From Gordius sp. MW1 (taxonomy: Eukaryota; Nematomorpha; Gordioida; Gordea; Gordiidae), in assembly GCA_964036665.1 (NCBI GenBank), contig OZ038530.1, forward strand, positions 22,466,001 through 22,530,000: DNA of 64,000 bases, given 5' to 3'. Under the pieces are notes generated by a model. The model worked only from the letters and a program-made list of their open reading frames with translations, did no database searches and had not been told where the DNA came from. The position numbers were made by a program, and so were the translations under genes. This document shows, piece by piece, positions 24,270 through 39,349 of this stretch. The stretch's first letter is position 1. Each line of letters begins with the position of its first letter.

Positions 24270-24480
24270 GGCCTGGGTTTTGTTTGGTCGACTAAACATG
24301 ACCAGACCAAATTTGTTGGTTTTTATTTGGAAAACAGACCAGTCGACCGTTAATCTTAGTTGAATAATAATTTTAGTAGACATAACATAAACGGACCAGT
24401 GGTTTTTTGGTCTGTTTCTCATGGTCGACCTCTTGTGGCTTATGTTAATCGATTTAGAACTCTTTTTTTATAACTAGCAA
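24270..24480. mobile_element. Degraded TAGTGTTG-family MITE pair
   Basis: GGGTTTTGTTTGGTCGAC and several ACCAGACCAAA motifs without intact ends, just after the last ST7 exon found. Confidence 0.5.
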
Positions 24481-24481
24481 T

Positions 24482-24673
24482 TGGTGTTGTAAAAACGGCT
24501 GGGTTTCGTTTGGCCAACCTTCGGTTTTGCTAATACTAGCGATCCTTTCTGGTCTGTTTTTCAAGCCAAGACGTCGACTAAACATAAACACAGGCCAAAA
24601 AACCTCGGTCTGTTTATGTTTAGTCGACTAAAAGCAAAGGTCGATTAAACAAAACCCAACCGTTTTTACCACC
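24482..24673. mobile_element. hAT MITE, TAGTGTTG family
   Basis: GGTGTTGTAAAAACGGCTGG to AACCGTTTTTACCACC. Target duplication not clear. Confidence 0.72.
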
Positions 24674-25043
24674 CAGTTAAAGGTTTGAAAGCCCAGTGGG
24701 TTTTGTTGGGGAGGCCTTAGGTTACTTCGGCCCCCCCCCCCATTTGTAGATACGCTATTTTTGATTTTTATCGCTTATTTAATAAATTTTGCCACTATGT
24801 TAATGATAGCTACTCAACGTCTTGTCGGTACCCTTCAGTTACGTTTTGGAGAAAGTTCAAGTCATTTTGCCGTCCAACATCATTCATCACTTGTCCCGAA
24901 TATGACACACAACTATATATTATGTCCTGTCTTGTCCTGTCCGATAAATTTTAATTTATATCATTTATTAGTCCTTTTTTTCACGTTAATTTTTCTTAGC
25001 AAAATTATGACCCCCTTCGTGCCTCTACGTTTTATAGTGATAC

Positions 25044-25212
25044 TATTGTTGTAAAAACGGCTGGGTTTCGCTTGGTCGACCTTTGGTTTTAGCCGACTAG
25101 TCGACCCCTAGGCTTAGTCGAAATATGAAAATCGGACCAGAATCGACCTTTGTTAGTGTTAGGCGAACCAAAGGAGTCGACCAAACAAAACCCAGCCGTT
25201 TTTACAGCACTA
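25044..25212. mobile_element. hAT MITE, TAGTGTTG family
   Basis: TATTGTTGTAAAAACGGCTG to CAGCCGTTTTTACAGCACTA. Flanks AGTGATAC (25036-25043) and AGTGATGC (25213-25220) agree at 7 of 8. The preceding 24985-25043 reads IMTPFVPLRFIV in one frame, faintly like the ST7 tail, but no phase-compatible acceptor supports it. Confidence 0.85.
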
Positions 25213-25495
25213 AGTGATGCCCGCGTGTTTTTTAAGCCAAATTTTGTAACTTCGTCCCCATCATGTACTAGTATATCGTTCATTTGTTTGTCAAATGCCT
25301 CTCCGAATCATAGCGTATACTATTTAATTTTAATCGAAATTTACGTCAATAATTTTTATCCGTTTCTGCATATATTATTGGTTGTTGAGTAGTAATGGAA
25401 ATTGCGTGAAAGCATTAGTTAATCTAGTGCCGCCTTTTGTTTCAACAATTTTTATATAGGAATGTTTTTGTAATTAAATTGAAAATATGAATTGT

Positions 25496-25642
25496 CATGG
25501 GCGTAGCCAAAGGTGGGGCCGCTGATCCCCTCTAAATCCTAAGATTTGTTGAAATTTAAATTTATGGTTAAAATTTTAAAAAATTATTTTTTTTCCTAAA
25601 TCATTAATGCCCCCCTCTAATCCTAATGCCAGCTACGCTCAG
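25496..25642. mobile_element. MITE, CATGGGCGTAGCCA family
   Basis: CATGGGCGTAGCCAAAGG at the left, AATGCCAGCTACGCTC at the right; orientation opposite to 11432. Confidence 0.7.
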
Positions 25643-25649
25643 GGGAATT

Positions 25650-27106
25650 ATGTTACTAATAAGACGAGCAGGCTAATATGGGGCAATGGTTAAAAATGTA
25701 ATAAAGCTTAACAAGATAAGAAAATTTTTAAAAGTTAATGTAGATTATATTTCTAAGTGGTAATTAAGAATATGTATTATCAATAAATGTGGGATTTTTG
25801 TTAAAAATGTATAATATAATTAATTTTTATTTCTCATAAAATTTGAAAAAGTGACCTTAATAGTGAATTAATTGTCGTGATATCGGATGTATTGTTTTTC
25901 GCGTGTATGCTTTAGTGGCAAAACTTTGATAAAACAATTAATAAAGCAAATCAAGGCCAAAAATAATAAAACTTTAATAGTAATACAAATAATCTATTGA
26001 TTTAGACTGTAAACTCATAATGGAGTGTCAAATCCTATAATATTTAGAGTTTTAAATTGGGTTATACTTTCTGCGATCTTTATCCCAGTTGCATTCAAGC
26101 TTTAGCAAAAAGTCCTTTTTAGGGTTTCATATTATTTTAAACGACGCGTAAAAGTATTTGACAAATAACTAAAATATCATTTTTAAAAAAATTAATCTGG
26201 TGTATATTTTAAAAATTATGGTCTATTAATGTTATCTATAACAACACAAATTTTGGATTTGGTTGTTTAAAATCTTATTTGAACATTCATAAATGAGGGT
26301 ATCATGCTAAACCGTGGACCATAGATTAAAGTATAAATAAGGTCTCCTTGTCACTAAATAAATTGTTTTATTAAATCATCAACATTGAATTTTATAATTA
26401 GGGGTTTTTAATTATGTGATGACAAAATTTTATGGTAGTAATTTGTTGAATTCTATATCATTTTTTAAGCGTATGTGCTATTATTGTAAAAACACACTGA
26501 CTGAATACGCTTGACATTTTATATCGCAACTTTAATCATAAAATAATGTAATCACATGAAAGGCTATCTCAATAATTTGGCATTATCATTTGTATTTTGG
26601 TACCATTTTGGTAATAATTTCTCTATTATAATTATTTTTCAAATCATTGGATAACAAGAATCAACTATAATTCTGAGCACCTAAATTTGCAGATTAATGG
26701 TAGAGGGGGGAAGGGGGCTCTAATAATATAATCTTTATTGATTCGAAATCATAAGAGACGCTTTGAGCTCACAGATACGCGCAATGACATGACGGTGTAG
26801 TTGACGACGGCGTTTCACAAAAACTCATAGACAACAATTTAATATAATTTAGGCAAGGTATGTGGGTCGTGTTAAACATAAATAATGGGTGTCACGTCAC
26901 GGAACAGTAGTGTAATGAAAGATTGAGACGGTACACGTAGAGAAGGTAAATAATAAATGTATATATATGTAGTTTGGGTCTACAAAGAGGGAGATAGAGA
27001 GAGAGTAAACATTTAATATATATGGTGAGTTTTGACAGATCATATTATTTGACGCGAGGCAAGTCGATTTAATTTTGGCGGTTCATCCTCCTCCTCGCTA
27101 GCAGGT
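25650..27106. other. Intergenic between converging ST7 and Sec61 alpha
   Basis: AT-rich, no gene seen. 26695-26850 contains GAGGGGGGAAGGGGGCTCTA and GACGGTGTAGTTGACGACGG, partly similar to 19850-19990. Microsatellite (TA, GA) near 26958-27005. Sec61 alpha 3' UTR sequence should lie at its right edge. Confidence 0.5.
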
Positions 27107-30199
<3,093 letters not shown>

Positions 30200-32970
30200 C
30201 GTCAAAATAGATTTTGTATCATATATTAAATCTGTCGACCAAGCTCAACGTGGTAACAAAATTTAAGAAAATAAAATTCACAGCTTTTATCTCCACAACT
30301 AAAACTAATTTTTAAAAATAACGGTGAAAAAGACGATGGGTAAGCACGCGTATTTAATATCAATTTATTATAAATTTATTTTGGCAATTATTTTAAGGAA
30401 CAACAAAAAAATTTAACTAACAAATTATGAATAGATGATTACTCATTCAGCATTAGCCTATGGTTTTACCTGGATGATAATCATTCAAAGTCGAGTTGAT
30501 TATGCAAAATAGTAATTTATGTAAAATCCTTTTATTTTAATATGCCAGACTTTTTTTCGTATAAATTTGAGTTTATTTTAACCCCAGTAACCTTGGATGG
30601 CCTTAATTTTTATTTAAGTTCATTTATGTTGTGATATAATTTATTGCCATAAAAAATTAATTCACTGACTTAAGGTTTTTAAAATTTAAATACCCCATAT
30701 TGAAGAGCCTCTTTTTTCTCAGTTTAAATCAAGTCCACCATTAAACATCACTATTTTTTCAAGCGCTTTACTATTTGGCAGTGATTTAACGCGTCACTCT
30801 AAATTTCGTTGTTATGTTTATAATTAGGCTAAATCCCGAAAACGCATACCCCCGAATTTTAATGCTACACTATAACCGTATCGATGCATTTGCCAACAGT
30901 TCACTTATCTAAACTCAGATGGAAATAGGAAACATGTTCCTCCAAAAAATCCTAAGCCTCTACCAACTCCAGCCTCACTTTTTAGTCCCCCACATCCCAT
31001 ATTTGTAATTGCAAATATCCATATACATGTATTTACAAGTGTATGATTTAATTTCTGATATATAAATAAAATTTATTTCTTGTTCTATAAATACTTATTA
31101 CGTAACAACTTACTCATGCTATTTCCTTTTTTAAATGTAACAGCTTTAATTTCAGTGGAACTGTAAAAGTGCAGGAGATTTTTAGATAACTCTTAAGTTT
31201 CTTACTAATTTCAATTATAAAAGGCAAATGATTTGTATACTAATATTTTAATAAGTAATTTTAACTTAGATCATCAGTAATGAAAGATAATATTCTTAAA
31301 ATAGATTTGCTAAACACATTTATGAACTTTAAAAAAACAAGTGAAAGTAGGGAATATTTTTCACTCCTACACTTTAATTTATAAAAAAATAAAAAACATT
31401 ATCATTAAAAATTTAATTATATATTGCTTACTAAATCTCTTTGTAAAAGAACATATAAAATAAGGTATCAAATTTAATTTGTTGTAGATTGAAAAGAAAG
31501 TTATATTGAGTTTTTATGAACACATATTAGTATGATAAGTACATTAATTTATAATTTTTTAGAGTATTAAATTGCTTAGCATTAATAATATAAAATATAA
31601 ACTCCTCAAACTAATTAAATGAATTTTGATTACCTAAATTAATAATAAAATTTTTAATACACTTAATGTTAGACAACAGAATCTAAATTAACTTTTTAAA
31701 GGTATAACCAATCTTTAAAAGATTGTCAATCAATCATAATGCATACAAAGTCTTATAAAATATTAAAACACTAATATTAAATGTTTTATTGTATAAAGCT
31801 AACAATATATATAAATTTGTTCCAGATTTTATAAATTTTCATGTACAAGTAGATATTAAACATTGCACCCAAATCTGGCTTCTTGAATTAATTGAAAGTA
31901 ATTAAAATTATATATAGGATAACAACAAGTATGAAAAGATTCAAAAAAGTGATAATATTTTTTAAAATGAGAAACCCTTATTTTGATCTTTCTAATCCTG
32001 TTGGGTAAAAATATTTCATTATAAATTTAACAAATTAAATGTGATTCTTACATAAGAAAATTGTAAAGGTTGCACCCAATTCTAGCTCTTGAATTGATTG
32101 AAACTACATAATATTATCGGGGATATGATAAAACTTAAAAATTAAATAACATATGGAAATTTGAAAATCGTAGCATTAGCATTATCGTAGTATAATTATT
32201 TAATATTAAAATAAGATACATAAAGACATTGAGAACCAGTATAAACTGTTCAAATAAGTTAGTAATAAAATCATAACCTCAAAACTGTTTGATTTGTGTC
32301 TTTAAGATTAGATTTTTTTCTTCAAAACTAATAAAATAATCGTTAAAAATGCTTCATTCAATATTCTGATAATTATATACATCCGTTAATAATTAACAAG
32401 AAATCTCACAAAAGTTTTAATCTTTTATATATTTATCTATCTAATTACGTGACTATTAATCAGTACAGACTTAAATTTACGTGGCCATACTTAGCAATTT
32501 TGGACTATTTCTTTAAACCTTGTATTACTATAATTATAATTACAAAAATATTACTATAAAAAACGCCATAAGTAGGTTTATTAGAAAAATCAGAGCTATG
32601 CCTTTAATTAAAAACATTTGACAAAATCTCTAAAAAAAACTCATTGTTATTAATAGAACCCTTAGTGCTGCGCATATAAAAACAATTAATCACCTTAAAT
32701 AATTTGGAAATTTAATTTAAGTTAAAATGCTATTAAATATAATTGCTCTACTAATCGTGCTGCTTTAGAAATCAAAAATAATTCTTAATTATTTTTCTAG
32801 AAAACTATCTCAATCTCTAAAATAGAGAAGAAAGATACTTATACAAGCCAAATTATTATAAAATCAATGTAATTTAGAATTTAATTTTTCTGGGTGTTTA
32901 ACATGCAAATTTAACCTTTAGAAATCCATGTTATGGAAATTGAGAGTTATAATAGTATAAGAGGGGACTT
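30200..32970. other. AT-rich intergenic, no gene seen
   Basis: Upstream of Sec61 alpha. The 5' UTR and promoter are expected next to 30200; no clear initiator or TATA box stands out in such AT-rich DNA. Two similar segments (TTGCACCCAAATCTGGCTTC at 31864 and TTGCACCCAATTCTAGCTCT at 32069) are weak repeats. Confidence 0.5.
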
Positions 32971-33101
32971 GGTTGAGGCAGCACAGATAAAGGAGCTAAA
33001 ACTCGTCACGATCATCACATTTCGTTACTCTCGTCACGAAAACCATATGAAAAACCATATGAAAATTGATGTGAAAGTGAATCTGGGCATCAGATTTATA
33101 A

Positions 33102-33334
33102 AATGGTGAAATTATAATATGTAATTATACTTAATAAAAGGATACTATAATTGTTAATTAAAACAAAATAAGGTATATCAAAATGTATAATACTATTTTA
33201 TAAATAAATACATATCAAATAAATCACTAAATCTAACCCTTGCCTATATTACATTTTCCCTATATTACATTTTGAACAGAAGAAGGTGAAAGTATATATC
33301 TTAGATCCTAGCTATATGTAGGTAATTATTTACT
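33102..33334. repeat. Left direct repeat flanking a composite element
   Basis: AATGGTGAAATTATAATATG to ATGTAGGTAATTATT. Nearly identical to 34801-35015, with a few indels. Confidence 0.88.
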
Positions 33335-33335
33335 C

Positions 33336-34797
33336 GGGCCTTCGGCCCTCGTTGGAAGGGGGAGAAGGGAAGGGAAGAGGGGAAGGGAAGGGGGGACGAC
33401 TCATCTGTACTTCGTATAAATGTATCATATTTGCTATGCAATTTATGGGCGAGAAAGGTGGGAAGGGACGATAATGCCTATAGTATAGGGGGGTATTAAA
33501 TGCCTAATGATTAATTAATTTTATACAAATTTTCCATTTATAGGCAAAATGTAATATAGGCAAAATGTAATATAGGCAAAATGTAATATAGGCAAGGGTT
33601 AGGGTTAGATTTAGTGTTTGCATCTAGTTGCGTATTACATTAGTTTTTATGGCCTTTAGTGATTATGGGTCTAACAAACATTATATTATAAAACATCACA
33701 ATGTTAAAAATTTGCAGAATTGTTGGGAGAAAATTTTTGTTGAATTTGAACAATTTTTAATTAAAAAAATCAAAAATTTGGCCAATGGTCATTTTTTCCA
33801 TTGGTCAGTACCAACAGATACTCTATAAGTCAATGATAGCCAAAAAAACGGAAAAAAAATTTTGATGCTCACTTTGGCCAATGGTTATTTTTTTCCATTG
33901 GTCAGCAGCCAGCACACGGTAAAAGTGGATATAAATTCATAAGAGTAAAAAAAACGAAAAAATTTTCGAATCACATTTTGGCCAATGGTCATTTTTTTCC
34001 ATTGGTCAGCAGCCAGGACACGGTAAAAGTGGATATAAATTCATAATAGTCAAAAAAAAGGAAAAAAAAGTTTTCGAATCACATTTTGGCCAGTGGTCAT
34101 TTTATTCCATTGGTCAGCAGCCAGCGGACGGCCAAAAAGTCATAATAGCAATGGTAGGAATAGGAACAATCATAATAGTCAAAAAAAATGAAAAAAATAA
34201 TTTCGATTCACATTTTGGCCAAAGGTCATTTTTTCCATCGGTCAGGAGCCAGCGGACGGCCAAAAAGTCATAATAGCAATGGTAGTAACAGGAACAATCA
34301 TAATAGTCAAAAAAAAACGAAAAAATATACTCGGATTCACATTTTGGCCAATGGTCATTTTTTTCATTGGTCAGCAGCCAGCGGACGGCCAAAAAGTCTT
34401 ATTATCAATGATAGTAACAAGAACAATCATAAGAGTCAAAAAAAACTCCGGGATTCTAACCCAAAAACTAGTTAAATTGCATAGCAATTAAAAGTAAACA
34501 ACTTTTATTTATGTTTATTATATAATAATTTAACGTAGCAATTAAAACCCGACCCCGCCCGAAAGCGAGGGAGATAGAGATGAGGGGTGGGGCACCTCTT
34601 ATGCATTAATTTAAAAAATAACACAGCGAGGGAGATAGAGATGAGGGGTGGGGCACCTCTTTCTCATGCATTAATTTAGAAAATCGATAACCTAATATAC
34701 CCAATGCAAATAGATAGGAGGGTAACGGACGGACGGACAACGGACGGACGGACGGACGGACAACAAAAAACGAGCCCATAAATTGCATAGCAATTAA
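33336..34797 (+). mobile_element. Composite satellite-bearing repeat, complete-looking copy
   Basis: Left end CTCGGGCCTTCGGCCCTCG (hairpin), purine-rich GGGAAGG tract, TTTGCTATGCAATTTATGGG, inverted fragments of the flank (GGCAAAATGTAATATA three times at 33543-33594), satellite units, GGTGGGGCACCTCTT twice, GGACGGAC microsatellite, right end CGAGCCCATAAATTGCATAG CAATTA. Both ends recur at 48836-50173. Confidence 0.8.
33775..34445. repeat. Tandem satellite array, inverted relative to 18118-19060
   Basis: Units with TTTGGCCAATGGTCATTTTT, CCATTGGTCAGCAGCCAG and GGACGGCCAAAAAGTCATAA; about five units of two subtypes (with GGTAAAAGTGGATATAAATT or with AGTAACAGGAACAATCATAA). Confidence 0.9.
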
Positions 34798-34800
34798 TAG

Positions 34801-35015
34801 AATGGTGAAATTATTATATGTAATTATACTTAATAAAAGGATACTATAATTGTTAATTAAAACAAAATAAGGTATATCAAAATGTATAATACTATTTATA
34901 AATAAATACATATTATCAAATAAATTACTAAATCTAACCCTTGCCTATATTACATTTTGCACAGAAGTGGGTGAAAGTATATATTTAGATCTTAGCTATA
35001 TGTAGGTAATTATTT
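34801..35015. repeat. Right direct repeat flanking a composite element
   Basis: Same sequence and orientation as 33102-33334, ending TATGTAGGTAATTATT. It lacks an 18-bp duplication of CCCTATATTACATTTT present in the left copy. Confidence 0.88.
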
Positions 35016-37380
35016 AATAATTTGTCATCATCAACTATATCTGAAAGATTTCATAAAATGAGAACCAAAATTTTATTAATTCTCATGTATACAATATTTA
35101 TTAAAATTCAGTGAACAATATGTATTATATAAGATTGATCATTTTCCCTTGAATGTGATCTATGAACTCGTAGATGTTAGGGTGGGATTGTTTTATCATG
35201 TATTTTAATTTGTTGTGGAATCCTTCTATGTGATTATTGGGTTAGGGTTAGGTTTAAATTACTTGGTAATAAATTCCTGGGTTTTCCTATCTTTGCTTTG
35301 GTATAGGAGTATCGGCCATAAGTCAACACCTGACCATTTCTTGCTGACTTCGTAAATTCTAAAAAATATGTACAGCCTATATAATTACACTTACTTAATT
35401 TATCTTTCGCTAGAAAATTTCTAAATTCTTGCACAAATGCCATGTAACAATATGCAAACGATAGGTAGCTAGGTAATCTCTAAAATACGAACCTAATTTT
35501 GTGCTGCATTTTGTGACGATTGTGCTGCCTCAACCATGATTCGTATAAGAGTAGAGCATAATAATAAAAAAAACAAATACGAATTTTGATTTAATGTGAA
35601 CTTGTAAGCGGATGCGAGCATAAACGGACTTTTAATTAACAAAGAGGACATGGGCTAGGCTTAAGTTTAAGTAAGATCCAGCACTGGTGTTAATAAAAAT
35701 TTAAACTATGTGTTTATTATTGTATCTTAATGTAAAAAAAATGGTGTTTATTATGATGTTTTTCAATTTAATAATTATTTAATTTATGATTATTTAATCG
35801 ATATTATTATCTACTCATCATTAATTCATAAAATTTGTCAGTTTTTAATAGAGGATCCCGAGATATTTGATCTGTAAAAAAAACTAGTGTAATTTTTATT
35901 AATTAAATTTAACAGCATAAAGTTTTCTTATGTTTTATTTTGCATAAATAATTTATGCCGGGCTACAAGTGCTACTAGTGGAAAATGAACGACGAATCCC
36001 TTTAAAAGAAATAAAACTTCGTTTGGTTTCTAGAGCGTCAAAGAACCGTTGCAGGTATTAAGTTAAGACAATGGCCCTGGTTGGCATATTTAAAAAAACT
36101 GAAAAGAACTTATTAAAATATTGCGTTCTTGAAGGCACAATATTAAACTGTTATTTTCTATTCACAGGCTTAATATATATGAAACTATTAATGCAGTTAA
36201 AACTGTAGTAGATACTGAATGTATATAATTTAATAAATATCTGATTAAGAATACTGAATCATCTATCAAAGAACTTTGAAACACTTCCCCCTATAAGTAA
36301 TCTTACCTGCGCGACGAATTTATATTAGATTAAAAAGTGTCAAATTAAATTTTTAAATTACTTATCCTGTAAGCCTGTCATGTTTATATATTGTAATGGT
36401 TTTTTAATGGTCCAAATGAATTAAAATATTCCGATTTTTACAAATTAGTCTTCATAAGCGCATAAGAGTGCCTACTGAATTAAATATTCGTGTTTTTAAT
36501 ACAGAGCGATTAGTCTTCTTAGGCGCAGAGTGCATTTCTGATTTTGCTATCTAACTTTCCTTGTTTGATATTGTGGTATACCTCTTTTCCTTTCCATTTA
36601 ATTCCCTTACGTGTGTGTCTTTTCTCCCCCCCCCCCTCCAAGCGCTTGTACGTGTTTGTTATTTCATTCCGCCATATTATTTATCAACACGCATCATTGA
36701 ATTTTGTATACGCGTACACAAAGCGTATTGTATCAATAACTTTTAAATATTAAGTCTTTAATTCTTTGTCTCCTTTGGGGAATAATAAATAAATAAACGT
36801 ACGATGTAAGGTTTAGTAAAATAAATCTTCCTTGAATGGAAAAAGTATTCCCTGCCCTGCCAGCCCAGTTTATCCCCCTATTCCCTCATCTTAAATCGCA
36901 TTTATCAGAATCTGAAAGATATAAAATATCATTTATACAGGCAAGTCTTTTATATATACATGTAAATGGCCATATAATGACTAATTGTTAAGCTTTGAAA
37001 ATGTGTCTTTTATGATTGTATAACGTTGGTCGGTAAAAATATGCTTTTAACTAAAACAGGCATTCAGACTTTTCTATTTGTATATGTCAAATACAAAATA
37101 TAGAGAATTATAAACCTAAGTCATAGGATTCTATATCTTTTAAAACATTTAACCCGCGAGAATATTCCTGAAAATCCTGAGCGCTAGAGCATTCGTGGGG
37201 TAAATTATAGCCAATTTTTCAACTTTCCATAACTTTTAAACAAGTATCTATAAACACCTCAAACTTTAAATATATCTTAATAAAATATTCTTAATTGTCT
37301 TGAAAAAATATGTAGACATTGAATTATAAGTACAAAATTTATGAACAATTTTCTGGTCCCTAATATATCTCCAATGATAT
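35016..37380. other. AT-rich intergenic, no gene seen
   Basis: Nothing coding supported. A C-run and pyrimidine-rich stretch near 36620-36650. Open frames around 36544-36753 have no family resemblance. Confidence 0.5.
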
Positions 37381-37799
37381 AACTAAAGGATTTATTGAAT
37401 TTATTTATATGTCCGCCATAAAAAGTACTGGCGATAAAATGGATCCGCGAAATTTCTTGGTTTTATAATACGTTACATTTTCTGTTTCTCTTTTATTTTC
37501 TACTATTCGAAAGTTAAATAATTAATAGCAAGGTAAAATAATAATACGCGATAAGATAAAGATGGTACATAATAAACGATCTATTTATATCGTAGAGATA
37601 TTAACAATCTATTTATATCGTAGAGATATTAACAATCTATTTATATCGTAGAGATATAAACAATCATGACTCATCAGTCATCCTAACTACGCGTAGATAT
37701 AATGACAAAATTAAAATCGATAAGAACGAGTAATAAAAATTGTAGCGTAGGGTGAACACGATAATGATGAGTAATAAAAATCGCAGCGAGGGTGAACAC
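37381..37799. repeat. Left ~0.42-kb direct repeat (LTR-like)
   Basis: AACTAAAGGATTTATTGAAT to GCAGCGAGGGTGAACACC. Contains GCGATAAGATAAAGATGGTA and a tandem 28-bp unit (ATCTATTTATATCGTAGAGA plus TATTAACA). Same orientation and order as 38933-39349. Confidence 0.82.
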
Positions 37800-38044
37800 C
37801 ACACCTCCCCCTTCAACGAGATGACCACGGCTTAATAATTTTTAAATAAGAGGTCGAGGCGGATTTAGCTAGAGGTCGAGGGGCAAATTTACCTTATCAA
37901 TTTTAAACAAAGTCTAAACAAACCATAGGTATAACAAATAACATAATTTTCAAACATTTTCTGAACTTTAGCCAAAAATTAATATAATTTATCCTTCTGC
38001 TTTTGCCGTCGGAACTTATTCATGAACGACTGATTTATTCAATG

Positions 38045-38180
38045 AAATCCCGCACAGTGAATCAGTTATAAAATGGGGTACTTCATAGCTACTGGACTTG
38101 ACGTCCCACCTCTGTAAAGCAACAATGGGGTACTTCATGGCTACTGGACGTTGTCCCAGCTCAATAAAGCACCACTGAGC
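38045..38180. repeat. Short direct duplication between the LTR-like repeats
   Basis: AATGGGGTACTTCATAGCTA followed by CTGGAC..GTCCCA occurs twice about 54 bp apart (38073 and 38127). Confidence 0.75.
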
Positions 38181-38652
38181 AACAGCTTTAACCAAAATTA
38201 TAATTAATTTAAACTAAATTATCCCACGGGTATTTTATACCTACACTGTAACTTGCCATTTTTAAATTATCATTTCTCTCGCCGCCCCTTCCTAATTTTA
38301 TAAAATCATGCGTAAACCGCCAATAATAATAAACAAAAACGTTACGTAAAATTATGAATAAGATAAAAGGGGGTTGAATAACATCTATTTTTAATTTATA
38401 GCGTGGGAGTAATTCAAGTGTGTATGTTCTTTAAATTCTATCTTACCAGACATTGAAGAATTTTGACCTTCAGAATTTCTAAGGGTTGCTTTTGAATAAT
38501 TGGTATTTGTAATTGAATCATCTGTTCTAAGGTAGGTTTCGGAATTTTCCTTTCGTTCATTAAATATTGCCATTTGTTTTTAGACAACTCTGTCGTTAGG
38601 TTGTTTGCCGATGGTTCAGAACATTGAGGGTTGACACTCGGAATCAGGATGT

Positions 38653-38825
38653 TGGGTATTTTCTTTTTGAGGAATTGTCCAATTTTAGAAGTTTAATTTG
38701 GACGGGTATTTGCTTTTTGAGGAATTGTCCAATTTTTGAAGTTTAATTTGGACGGGTATTTGCATTCTGAGGAATTGTCCAATTTTTAAAGTTTAATTTA
38801 GACGGGTATTTGCTTTCTAAGGACG
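38653..38825. repeat. Tandem ~59-bp repeat, three copies
   Basis: GGGTATTTGCTTTTTGAGGA, ATTGTCCAATTTTTGAAGTT and TAATTTGGAC repeated three times with few changes, inside the interval between the LTR-like repeats. Confidence 0.88.
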
Positions 38826-38932
38826 TGTATCATATCCACGAATTTTGACACCACTAATAATCGATCCCAAATGATATTACTAAAGAAGATCTGACACCAC
38901 TAATAAATCCTCCATAATATGGATTAAAGGAT

Positions 38933-39349
38933 TTATTAAAGTAAATTGTGTTTTATCAAATTATACACATAAACTAATTTATTTATTTATATATTCGCGC
39001 GCAAAGTTATTAATCTTTTTGTTTTATTAACGTTACATTTTCTTCCTTTATTTTTTTAACTACGCGAAAAAAGAATAATAATTAGCGAGGTAATATAATA
39101 ATACGCGATAAGATAAAGATGGTACATAATAAACGATTTATTTATATCGCAGAGATATTAACAATCTATTTGTATCGTAGAGATATTAACAATCTATTTA
39201 TATCGTAGAGATATTAACAATCTATTAATATCGTAGAGATATTAACAATCATGACTCATCAGTCATCCTAACTAAGCGTAGAGTATAATGACACAATTAA
39301 AATCGATAAGGATGGATGAGTAATAAATATCGCAGCTTAGGGTGAACAC
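38933..39349. repeat. Right ~0.42-kb direct repeat (LTR-like)
   Basis: ATTAAAGGATTTATTAAAGT to CGCAGCTTAGGGTGAACAC with the same internal 28-bp tandem unit, four to five copies. Together with the left copy it encloses about 1.1 kb without a recognisable gene, as in a TRIM-type LTR element; TG..CA ends and primer-binding site were not confirmed. Confidence 0.8.

Larger units (their letters stand above)
32971..35535. mobile_element. Possible outer element with GGTTGAGGCAGCACA ends
   Basis: GGTTGAGGCAGCACA at 32971-32985 and its exact inverse at 35521-35535 enclose a nested structure: two 0.22-kb direct repeats and a composite satellite repeat. Target duplication not found. It could be chance nesting. 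Confidence 0.4.

Noticed and set aside
24985-25060. Last ST7 exon reading IMTPFVPLRFIV
   Set aside because: The acceptor phase does not fit the exon ending at 24245, and the frame stops in a MITE. Mentioned only as a weak candidate.
25150-25392. Coding ORF at 25150-25392
   Set aside because: It begins inside a hAT MITE and has no family resemblance.
33594-33612. Telomeric GGGTTAGGGTTAG
   Set aside because: Only two units, part of an inverted copy of the neighbouring repeat.
37560-37660. CRISPR-like regular repeats
   Set aside because: The 28-bp units are directly tandem with no unique spacers and the genome is clearly eukaryotic.
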